From an uncultured Clostridia bacterium (GTDB lineage Bacteria > Bacillota > Clostridia > Christensenellales > UBA1242), in NCBI GenBank assembly GCA_944372505.1, contig CALVZK010000001.1, forward strand, positions 277,687-341,686: a DNA stretch of 64,000 nt, read 5' to 3'. This document shows, in pieces, positions 55,228-62,294 of the stretch (position 1 is the stretch's first letter; each line of letters begins with the position of its first letter). The position numbers were made by a program, and so were the translations under genes. The notes beneath the pieces are model-generated. The model was not told the DNA's origin. It did not search any database and saw nothing but the letters and a program-made list of their open reading frames with translations.

Positions 55228-55313
55228 GCGGAAGTGGCGAAATGGCAGACGCGCAAGTTTCAGGTGCTTGTGGTAGTAATACCGTGTGGGTTCAACTCCC
55301 ACCTCCCGCACCA
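55228..55313 (+). tRNA. tRNA-Leu (anticodon CAG)
   Basis: The 86-nt class II tRNA has an encoded CCA, anticodon loop TTCAGGT and a long variable arm. The acceptor GCGGAAG/CTCCCGC pairs except for an A-C at position 5-68, which is often G-C or A-T in other Leu tRNAs. The T-arm GTGGG/CCCAC is perfect. Confidence 0.93.
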
Positions 55314-55390
55314 AAATATTATTAGTACACATCATCATATTATTTAAAATTATTTAAATAAATTTATTCTTAAGGTTTAAAATAAAATAT

Positions 55391-55420
55391 AAAAAATCAA
55401 GGTCTTAACCTTGATTTTTT
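55391..55420 (+). terminator. Intrinsic terminator downstream of tRNA-Leu
   Basis: A 13-bp stem (A-run plus TCAAGGT / ACCTTGA plus T-run) with loop CTTA. The remaining 320-bp gap (55314-55634) holds no gene that I can support. Confidence 0.85.
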
Positions 55421-55634
55421 GATTAATATTTTAGTAATTATTCTTGATTGTGCAAATCAATTATTTTATTAAACTTTATGTTTTATCTTTTTATTTGAGT
55501 ATCTAATAAATGGTTTCCACACTTACGCACTTATTACGTTCTGCACTAATTATTAATTACATAATACTAAAAAATTCCACTAAAAGCCATGTTAATTTTC
55601 TAAATATTTTAAATTAACAATTTGACTTTTAATC

Positions 55635-56195
55635 TTATTGCTTATCTTGATAATTATCAATTTCATCTTCTTGATCAAAAGCTTGTCTTAACTCTTGGTT
55701 TTTAAAAATCCCTCTTTCGTTACATTCTGAATATGTTTCATAGAATTCTTCTTCCTGAATTCCATACACATCGTCAAGATTTGTAATATTAAGATATCCT
55801 CCCGCTTTGATAGTCATTGGAACAGGAGCCCCATTTTCTCCCCAAGGAACATCAAATGTTATATCTTCATGTATTTGAATTGCCTCTATGGGAGCGCCTT
55901 TGGGAGCATGTTTACCATCTGAACCTACTTCCAATTCATATCTTTTAATAAATTTAGAATGTGGAACAGCATATTTTTCTCCACTTGGATTTGTTACTAT
56001 CCAGTCAGCTTCACCATTTTCATCTGCTTTAACAACAGCCGTAACTTCCTTAAGACCATTTTTCATGATAGTTTCTATTGGCTGCCCAGGTATCCCTCTT
56101 ACTGCTTCTACTCTAGCATATTTTTTGTACCACTTTGGTTCTGCACCACCTTTTAGTTGATCATAAATATATAATTGCATATTTTCAATTTTCAT
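55635..56195 (-). CDS. PGDYG-domain-like protein
   Basis: The 186-residue soluble protein has two similar halves, each ending in a pattern like PGDYG: DWIVTNPSGEKYAVPHSKFIKRYE (about residues 80-105) and MTIKAGGYLNITNLDDVYGIQEEEFYETYS (about 140-170). In characterised neighbourhoods this domain is associated with phage- or virulence-type loci, but its function is unknown. The start at 56195 follows AGGAGGAATT; an upstream in-frame ATG at 56237 has no site. The gene is monocistronic. Confidence 0.7.
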   Translation of the reverse strand: MKIENMQLYIYDQLKGGAEPKWYKKYARVEAVRGIPGQPIETIMKNGLKEVTAVVKADENGEADWIVTNPSGEKYAVPHSKFIKRYELEVGSDGKHAPKGAPIEAIQIHEDITFDVPWGENGAPVPMTIKAGGYLNITNLDDVYGIQEEEFYETYSECNERGIFKNQELRQAFDQEDEIDNYQDKQ

Positions 56196-56677
56196 AATTC
56201 CTCCTAATTTACATAAAGGATAGCACAATATACACAAAAAGTCAATATTTTTTTATTTAATATGCTAATAAGTAAAAATTAATATTTACAATAAGTTTTT
56301 AGAAAATATGAAAAACTAAAATTTCTATAAAAACAGTATCTATAGATTAATGACTTTTCTCATATATTAACGATGAAATTATGTATTAATAAAATTTCGA
56401 TTAATATTATAAGGATTTAGTAGAGGTTTATAGTTTAAAACTACTCCTGATTTTGAAAATTTTAGTATTTGAAGTTATATATTAAATTTCAAATGAAATT
56501 AATACTTTTACAATTATTCCCAATTATAAAATTTCTTTAACAAAAAGAAATTTTATTTGGTGATTTAAACAGTAACACATTAACGGAAATATAAAGCACC
56601 AAAGAAAGATATAAATTTTTATAATTCATAATAAAAACTAATATTGACAAAGTTTGTGTTGCAATAAAACAAAATAA
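56196..56677. other. Intergenic region
   Basis: These about 480 bp are AT-rich, with no coding frame I can support. Some of it may be the decayed N-terminal part of the MATE gene that follows, but no recognisable similarity remains. Confidence 0.4.
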
Positions 56678-57253
56678 AAAGAAAGAGCAATTTCAAAAAT
56701 TGACTATTTTATTTTTAATTTGGTAGTATCAAGAATTGGCGAAAATGAATATGCTGTTCATACTTTATTTATACAATTAAGCGACAATCTTCAATCTTTC
56801 GTTCAAGGATATAGCGATGGCTTTACTATAACAATAGGGAAAATTTGTAACAATAAAGAAGAAATGAATAAAACTATGAAAGTATTTAAAAAAATATTTA
56901 TCTATTCATCGCTGATTATAAGTTTTTTAATTACAATTATAAGTATTTGTTCAATTTTTATTTCTTTCAAAGACCCTAATTTGATCAAATTATCATTTGA
57001 GATATTGCCATTTTTAATATTAACTTCCATTCTAATTACAATTGCTAGTTATTATTTTTCTTATCTTCGAGGTACAAGACAATTTAAATTTTTAGCATTT
57101 AGAAATCTAATTTCATCTATTTTAAAATTAAGTTTAGCAATTGGATTATCTTTTACAATATTAGGAATATTTGGAGTTTGGAGCTCTTTTGTAATATATA
57201 ACTTGTCTCAATTTATATTATCTTACACTTATTTTAAAAGAAATCAAAGTTAA
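56678..57253 (+). pseudogene. Truncated MATE family efflux transporter (C-terminal half)
   Basis: About 190 residues match the second half of MATE transporters, from FNLVVSRIGENEYAVHTLF, through YSDGFTITIGKI, to YLRGTRQFKFLAFRNLI and GIFGVWSSFVIYNL. Full MATE proteins have about 450 residues and twelve helices; here only the last six remain. The frame is open upstream to 56678 but has no good start or ribosome binding site. This is a gene remnant. It may still be transcribed, but it should not transport. Confidence 0.8.
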
Positions 57254-57456
57254 CTTTTTCAAGTTTCTCTTTGTAAACATGCTTCCCCATCTCTAACATA
57301 AAAAGAATACTACCTATTATGCCCATATAATAAAGTGCTTTGAATTAAAGATTTCTTCTAAATAAAAAATTCAACTAAAAATAAAACTTTACTTTTCACG
57401 AAATAACAATATTAAAAAATTAAATTATTTTTCTATAATTTTTACTATGTTTTCTA

Positions 57457-58143
57457 TTAATTTGTGCGTGTCTTATATTCCACATTTTTATAAAACTTTT
57501 CTTTCTTTAATAATTTTTTTATTTTCACTTCAAAAGCTTCTTTGTTGTTAGCATAGTATACCATCTTTTTAATAAATCTTTTGTTTTTTTTATCTAAAAT
57601 ATAATATTTTACTAAATTTTCACCTCCTATATTCTCGTCTCCAAATCTTTTTACTATTTCTTTATGAATCTCCAATATTTTCTCGTCAAAAGACAAATTA
57701 GGAAAATTTTTATAAGCGAATTGCCAACCACGCATAATACCTATATTAATATTGGTATCTTTATCTGCATCAGCAACAATTTTACCATATATAGTTTTAG
57801 GTACAACATTTATAGATGTAGAATGTTCTTCACATGCTTCAGCTATTGTTTTTATTTCGTCTTCTTTAAACCACTTTTTCAAATTCTCATCATGTAATAC
57901 TAACTGCTTTGAGTGATAAGAATGCCTTTCTCTAGAAATGATCATTCCATAATCATGATAAGCTGCTATTGTGTAAACCATATTAATATTTAAACTATAT
58001 TTTTTATTTAATTTTTTAAAATATTTTAAACTTCGAAAAATAACTGCCTGTACATGATTAATATCGTGTCCTTTATCAAAATACTGATATTTTTGAATAA
58101 TGTTTTTTTCTATATAATTTCTTAATTCAGAATTTGGTTTCAT
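57457..58143 (-). CDS. HD-domain phosphohydrolase
   Basis: The HD signature is intact: HDINHVQAV near residue 25, AAYHDYGM near 62, EEHSTS near 105 and ADADKDTNI near 125. It provides the His/Asp metal ligands. Such proteins cleave nucleotides or phosphate esters, but the substrate here is unknown. The start at 58143 follows AAAAGGAG; in-frame codons upstream overlap the terminator-like hairpin. The leader upstream contains a short open frame and two competing hairpins, suggesting attenuation control. Confidence 0.85.
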   Translation of the reverse strand: MKPNSELRNYIEKNIIQKYQYFDKGHDINHVQAVIFRSLKYFKKLNKKYSLNINMVYTIAAYHDYGMIISRERHSYHSKQLVLHDENLKKWFKEDEIKTIAEACEEHSTSINVVPKTIYGKIVADADKDTNINIGIMRGWQFAYKNFPNLSFDEKILEIHKEIVKRFGDENIGGENLVKYYILDKKNKRFIKKMVYYANNKEAFEVKIKKLLKKEKFYKNVEYKTRTN

Positions 58144-58182
58144 ATTTTTTCTCCTTTTATATACAAACATTTTAGAAAACAA

Positions 58183-58281
58183 AAAACCCCTTAACAAACT
58201 TTATCAATTCGTTAAGGAGTAAGCCTTAATCTTCTACAAATAATTTCCGAGAATTGCTAGCATGAAATTATTATATTTCAT
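58183..58281 (-). promoter_or_regulatory. Probable attenuator leader with short leader peptide, upstream of the HD-domain gene
   Basis: On the minus strand a 15-codon frame (58281-58234; MKYNNFMLAILGNYL, TAG) is followed by three complementary segments: TTAAGG (58229-58224), CCTTAAC (58217-58211) and GTTAAGG (58195-58189), then a T run. Segments 1 and 2 can form a 6-bp hairpin with a 6-nt loop; segments 2 and 3 form a 7-bp terminator. The two structures exclude each other. No other minus-strand gene lies upstream that the terminator could serve. A possible promoter is TTGATT and TAACAT, 17 bp apart, just upstream of the leader frame. Confidence 0.55.
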
Positions 58282-58777
58282 AAGAATGTTATCATATTTG
58301 TTAATTTAAATCAATTATTTTTATGTTTTTTTTAAAAATTATTGAAATTTAACCATTTCTTTAAAATAAATAAAAACAATAAATTTACGAAAACAAATAT
58401 AATTATAAATACTAAAAAATAAAACTACAGCTTGACACTATTAAAGGTAATGTTAAAAAAATGTATTTTGATAACGAAGATAAACAAAAATTTTGCAGGA
58501 ACAAAAAACACCTTACATACATTTTAAAATGTATAATCTAAACAAATAAAAAAATTAATTTTTTACAATTAAAAATGACTTTTTAAAACTAACCAAAACC
58601 CCCAAATTATACCATCTCTTTTAGTTATAAAAATGTAAAAACAACAATTATAACATATAACTCAGTTAATAGGAGTTATTTTTAAAATTATTGAATTTTT
58701 ATTGAAATTATGAAAAAATCTTTTTATTTTTTTCTGCTCTGTTTAAATTATGTATAATATATTGAATAACTATAGTA
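58282..58777. other. Intergenic region
   Basis: About 500 bp of very AT-rich sequence separates divergent genes. Apart from the presumed promoters at both ends, I see no gene or repeat. Confidence 0.5.
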
Positions 58778-58806
58778 TTGACTTTAATGTTAAAATATGT
58801 TAAAAT
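58778..58806 (+). promoter_or_regulatory. Sigma-A promoter
   Basis: TTGACT and TAAAAT (extended by TG) are separated by 17 bp. AAGGAGAGG follows before the ATG at 58829. Confidence 0.75.
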
Positions 58807-58828
58807 TATTGTGTAAGGAGAGGATTAT

Positions 58829-59395
58829 ATGATTAATTATAAGTCCAAATTAACTAAAACAAGAATGGAAATTTTTGAAATTTCATTAGAGCTTAAAAGA
58901 ATGTTTGATCAAGCAATGAAAAGTGATGATGAAAAATTTATAAAAAATGTCATTAAAACCATAAAAAAAATACAAAAGAAGTCTTACAAAGTTATTAATA
59001 GAAAAAATCTAGATAACTACCATGGTGGTACACATAGATGTTATCCAGGAGGAGAAGTTGATTTATATAGACCACATACTGATAAGCAAAATGTCATCGA
59101 TTTTATAGATTATTTTTTCATAAATAATTGCTCTTCTGCTGATGAATTTAATAAAAAATATTCTTATAAACTACACGAACATGAAGAAGGCATGTCTTTT
59201 GGTATTGCCGATTATTCTTGCACAAAATATCCAAAACAATTTTTTAACGCAAATTGTTGGGAAAATATATTAAAAAATAAGGCTAAAGAATTGTTAAATC
59301 TTATAGATGAACCCGATCTAGATCAAAATATGATAAATAAAATAAATAGTGAATATGGAGCTAAAGAAAAATTTGAAGATAAAGAAATGATTTAA
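58829..59395 (+). CDS. Hypothetical protein (188 residues)
   Basis: I do not recognise a family. The first about 65 residues are helical and Lys-rich. A central motif, NYHGGTHRCYPGGEVDLYRPHTDKQ, has clustered His, Cys, Gly and Asp residues that could form a metal or catalytic site. Then comes EHEEGMSFGIADYSCTKYPKQFF. It has no signal peptide and is probably cytoplasmic. A strong promoter and AAGGAGAGG site support expression. Confidence 0.75.
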   Translation: MINYKSKLTKTRMEIFEISLELKRMFDQAMKSDDEKFIKNVIKTIKKIQKKSYKVINRKNLDNYHGGTHRCYPGGEVDLYRPHTDKQNVIDFIDYFFINNCSSADEFNKKYSYKLHEHEEGMSFGIADYSCTKYPKQFFNANCWENILKNKAKELLNLIDEPDLDQNMINKINSEYGAKEKFEDKEMI

Positions 59396-59423
59396 TAAAA
59401 TTTTATAATGATTATAAACTAGG

Positions 59424-59457
59424 CCCAAAAGTTAAATAAAATTACTTTTGGGTTTTT
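59424..59457 (+). terminator. Intrinsic terminator
   Basis: A 9-bp stem CCCAAAAGT / ACTTTTGGG with an 11-nt loop is followed by a T run. Confidence 0.85.
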
Positions 59458-59904
59458 ATTTGAAATAAAAAAGATTTCAAAAATTTCGACTACAACATTT
59501 GTAATAATAAAATTTTTAATTTTTTAATGGTAAAACAATATTATTTTATAAGATCTAAATCTATAAATTTAAAACAAATATTTATAGAAATTTATTAAAT
59601 AAAAATGAGAACAAAATTAATGTTTTTTAACTTTTGTAGATATAATCTTTTGAACTATCAGCCAAAACCCATTAAATTCGCCTCATTCATTTTGTAGAGA
59701 TAAAAAAAAATAAAAATAAAATAAATTTAATAAAATGGGAAAAGTAAAAATCGCTATAATTCTTATAAATAAAGACTTACAGCGATTTTTTAAAATAAAA
59801 ATGAAAGCAAATTTTGCTCCCAAATTTGGTAAAAAAGTGTGTTTAAACTATCAACTGAAATTACTTAAATTCGCTTCGCTCATAACTCGGTGAAAGCAAA
59901 AAAA
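59458..59904. other. Intergenic region with decayed tRNA-flank repeats
   Basis: This 450-bp stretch has no gene. It contains a hairpin with a 10-bp stem (59746-59755 and 59781-59790). Two imperfect copies of a sequence with AACTATCA and AATTCGC motifs lie near 59653-59703 and 59848-59890. The first ends in TAGAGAT, as the tRNA-Ile 3' end does. They look like older, decayed duplicates of the tRNA-Ile flank. Confidence 0.4.
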
Positions 59905-59927
59905 AGAAGTGTTTTAAACACTCCTCT
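59905..59927 (-). terminator. Terminator-like hairpin after the partial tRNA-Ile copy
   Basis: The palindrome AGTGTTT-T-AAACACT is followed by a T run on the minus strand, directly downstream of the partial tRNA 3' end. Confidence 0.55.
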
Positions 59928-59928
59928 T

Positions 59929-60053
59929 TGGTAGAGATGAGTGGACTCGAACCACCGATCCCCACCTTTTGAACGGAGCCAAAGGCGGAGTGATTGATGT
60001 TAAGGGTGGTGCCACCCTGGCAAAGCATCGCTTTGCGCTTGCCTACGGCAAGC
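59929..60053 (-). repeat. Rearranged partial copy of tRNA-Ile with hairpin inserts
   Basis: The 3' 40 nt of tRNA-Ile, from CCA to the anticodon stem, recur at 59929-59968 with one change. About 35 nt of new sequence then replaces the anticodon loop. The 5' side of the anticodon stem reappears (60004-60012). The remaining 5' half is replaced by two back-to-back 7-bp hairpins with three-base loops: GCAAAGC-ATC-GCTTTGC (60020-60036) and GCTTGCC-TAC-GGCAAGC (60037-60053). It should not give a functional tRNA. Confidence 0.8.
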
Positions 60054-60072
60054 ATAAGGTGGGGAAAATAAA

Positions 60073-60099
60073 AAAGAGTGAACTATCCGTCCACTCGTA
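60073..60099 (-). terminator. tRNA-Ile terminator
   Basis: Stem GAGTG / CACTC with an 11-nt loop is followed by a T run on the minus strand, just after the tRNA CCA end. Confidence 0.6.
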
Positions 60100-60104
60100 A
60101 CCTT

Positions 60105-60181
60105 TGGTAGAGATGAGTGGACTCGAACCACCGACCCCCACCTTATCAGGGTGGTGCTCTAACCGGCTGAGCTACATCTCT
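60105..60181 (-). tRNA. tRNA-Ile (anticodon GAT)
   Basis: The 77-nt cloverleaf has an encoded CCA, acceptor AGAGATG/CATCTCT, anticodon loop CTGATAA with a perfect CCACC/GGTGG stem, and T-loop TTCGAGT. It is well formed and should be functional. Confidence 0.96.
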
Positions 60182-60270
60182 ATATATTCTACATATCCTA
60201 TTAGGAAATGTAGTTCTCAACCCAAAAGTTTTCTTGAGGGAAAATGATTAACTTTTAGATTGCACTTTTG

Positions 60271-60299
60271 ATTATACTTAATTATTTATTGATTGTCAA
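60271..60299 (-). promoter_or_regulatory. tRNA-Ile promoter
   Basis: TTGACA and TATAAT match consensus perfectly on the minus strand with 17 bp between. The mature tRNA starts about 83 nt downstream of the predicted transcription start. Confidence 0.85.
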
Positions 60300-60380
60300 C
60301 ATTTTTTATAAATTATTTTTTTATTATTTTCAATGATAAAATTTATGCTATAATTGTATGTGATAAGGATTAATGAAAAT

Positions 60381-60764
60381 ATGAACAACGTTAATATTAA
60401 TTTATTATTAGATAAACTTTCAAAATCTAATTTTAGAAATAAATTTCATCTATCTGTCAAAGATATAAATTATATAAAAGATAAAGGTCTAAATAAAATC
60501 GAACAGCATGCATTTTCTTTTATATCTTCAAGATTATCACCTGCAAATATTTTAAATGATGGTAAACAAACTCCATTTAAAGGACACCCTGTCTTTATAG
60601 CGCAACATGCCTGTGCTTGTTGTTGCAGAGAGTGTCTATATAAGTGGCACAAAATTCCTAAAAATAGATCTTTAAACTTAAATGAACAAAATTTTATAGT
60701 AAAATTGTTAATGGCTTGGATTACTAAAGAATATAAGTCATTTTCGAAAAATAATGTTTTATAG
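60381..60764 (+). CDS. DUF4186 family protein
   Basis: The family pattern is clear: SNFRNKFHLSVKD near residue 16, IEQHAFSFISSRLSPA near 43, NDGKQTPFKGHPVFIAQHA near 62 and CCCRECLYKWHKIP near 83. The Cys/His cluster probably binds a metal. The function is unknown. The ATG at 60381 lies about 12 nt after AAGGA. In-frame GTG (60360) and TTG (60354) starts are possible. TATAAT at 60349-60354 would place the transcription start near the GTG. Confidence 0.8.
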   Translation: MNNVNINLLLDKLSKSNFRNKFHLSVKDINYIKDKGLNKIEQHAFSFISSRLSPANILNDGKQTPFKGHPVFIAQHACACCCRECLYKWHKIPKNRSLNLNEQNFIVKLLMAWITKEYKSFSKNNVL

Positions 60765-60776
60765 TTATATTGCCCG

Positions 60777-60805
60777 AAAATGATAGTTTAATTATCATTT
60801 TTATT
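60777..60805. terminator. Bidirectional intrinsic terminator
   Basis: A 9-bp stem AAAATGATA / TATCATTTT with a 7-nt loop separates convergent genes. Confidence 0.7.
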
Positions 60806-60821
60806 AAACTTGCTAAATTAA

Positions 60822-61940
60822 TTATGCCCACGACAGAGGACAACTTCTGTTATTTTTAAACCAATCCCATTCTTTTAAAATTTTATTACTATTAGAACAA
60901 TTAACAACTATTTTTTCTTTTTCTATTTCAAACACTATATTCCCATTCATTGACTTATAATTCCATGAAGAACCATCCAAATTATCTATCATTGTTGTTA
61001 TGTAAACCTTATCTGTATATTTAGATATATTATTTATTAATTGTTGACTTGGAAATTGATTCTCAGTGTTATCTGTATATTCAGGGCTTCCAGCACAACA
61101 ACAAACTACTAAATATTGAGGTTTTATAACCTCAAGCAATTTTTCTGTCGTTGATGTAGGAGATCCATGGTGACCAGCTTTGAATAAAACACATTGAGGA
61201 AGTGGTTCCCCTATACTGTTATAATAATCAACTAAATGCTCTTCCCCTTCTTTTTCTAAATCCCCAGTGAACAAATAGTGATTTTCTCCTTGATTTATCA
61301 TCAAGCAAACGGAATAATTATTTTCGTCACTGCTTTTATTTTCATAATAATAATTATACATAATTTCTAACTGAACACCTTTGGAAATTTCATATGTGCG
61401 TTTTGCTCCATTTTCTTCATTGTAGCATTGTAAAGCAGTATAATGTTTAGTCCCTTGACTAACTTTTTCCTCCCTAAGAGCATAATAATTTTTAAGTATT
61501 TGAGTCTCTTTTGAACCTGTTTTGTTTGTTAACGGAAAATCAATTATCATGTCCACATCATAATAGTTTAATATTCCTATATATTTGTTATTTCCTACAA
61601 ATGCCGAAATATGATCTTGGTCAGAGTGTGTAGCTATTACATATTCAAGTTTCCCGTCATTTACAAAATTATCCAAATATGAAATTATTGTAGGGGCACT
61701 ATTTTCTCTAGAACCTGCATCTATCAAAATATCGACATCTCCACTTTTTATGTATATACAATCTCCTGCATATTGATTTCCTAGTTCTAGAAAATGAATA
61801 CTTAATTGACCATCGGTTAAAATTGGAATTTTGTCAGATGACGGCTTTTCTATTTGCAAAAATGCTAAAAACCCAATACCGAATCCTATTACAAAAAATA
61901 TTATTATTCCTATAATAGAGAAGATAGATTTAGTTTTCAT
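60822..61940 (-). CDS. Membrane-anchored ComEC/Rec2-type metallo-beta-lactamase protein
   Basis: After one N-terminal helix (about residues 5-28), an extracellular hydrolase domain shows HFLELGNQYAGDCIYIKSG, the metal motif THSDQDHISAF near residue 105, HYLFTGDLEKEGEEHLV near 225 and FKAGHHGSPTSTTEKLL near 255. This is the standalone MBL domain related to the C-terminal part of ComEC, which is thought to cut one strand of incoming DNA. No ComEC channel is present here, so the substrate is uncertain. The start at 61940 follows AGGAGGTTGAG and overlaps the upstream gene by 11 bp. Confidence 0.85.
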   Translation of the reverse strand: MKTKSIFSIIGIIIFFVIGFGIGFLAFLQIEKPSSDKIPILTDGQLSIHFLELGNQYAGDCIYIKSGDVDILIDAGSRENSAPTIISYLDNFVNDGKLEYVIATHSDQDHISAFVGNNKYIGILNYYDVDMIIDFPLTNKTGSKETQILKNYYALREEKVSQGTKHYTALQCYNEENGAKRTYEISKGVQLEIMYNYYYENKSSDENNYSVCLMINQGENHYLFTGDLEKEGEEHLVDYYNSIGEPLPQCVLFKAGHHGSPTSTTEKLLEVIKPQYLVVCCCAGSPEYTDNTENQFPSQQLINNISKYTDKVYITTMIDNLDGSSWNYKSMNGNIVFEIEKEKIVVNCSNSNKILKEWDWFKNNRSCPLSWA

Positions 61941-62283
61941 TCTCAACCTCCTCAATTATAATAGTGCGATATCTTTCAACCCCCCTAAACCTTATATTTT
62001 GTATAGAATATTTTATATAGTATTGACCCGCTTCATTAAAATTTATATTGTTTTCTGTTTTTACATTGTCTGATATATCCTTACCAAAAGCAATTATTGT
62101 AACACCTTCATCTTTGTATGTTTGACCTAATCTCAAAGTTATCGTAGTATTGCCATTAATAAAAAATTTATCATTTTTACAAATCAATTTACAGGTAAAA
62201 TAACCTAGAAATCCTGAAATTATTACAATAATCAAAAAGACAATAAGTATTTTCTTTTTAGTTTTTATTTTATTTTTTACCAT
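61930..62283 (-). CDS. Membrane-anchored Ig-like (DUF5011-type) protein
   Basis: The protein has a Lys-rich start, one hydrophobic helix (about residues 11-33), and one domain with the DUF5011/HYR-like pattern TITLRLGQTYKDEGVTIIAFGKDIS...NFNEAGQYYIKYSI. Such beta-sandwich domains occur on exported proteins of Gram-positive bacteria. At 117 residues this is a minimal single-domain version. The TGAGGAG site sets the start. It lies 11 bp after the transglutaminase-like gene and overlaps the MBL gene by 11 bp, so the three are translationally coupled. Confidence 0.8.
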   Translation of the reverse strand: MVKNKIKTKKKILIVFLIIVIISGFLGYFTCKLICKNDKFFINGNTTITLRLGQTYKDEGVTIIAFGKDISDNVKTENNINFNEAGQYYIKYSIQNIRFRGVERYRTIIIEEVENEN

Positions 62284-62294
62284 AAACTCCTCAA

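Noticed and set aside
57240..57334. Minus-strand short frame after the MATE remnant (MGIIGSILFMLEMGKHVYKE...)
   Set aside because: About 30 codons with no ribosome binding site, overlapping the end of the MATE frame. It could be a gene scrap, but it cannot be supported.
59861..60055. Minus-strand open frame of 64 codons near tRNA-Ile
   Set aside because: It is a translation of the partial tRNA-Ile copy and its hairpins and has no ribosome binding site.
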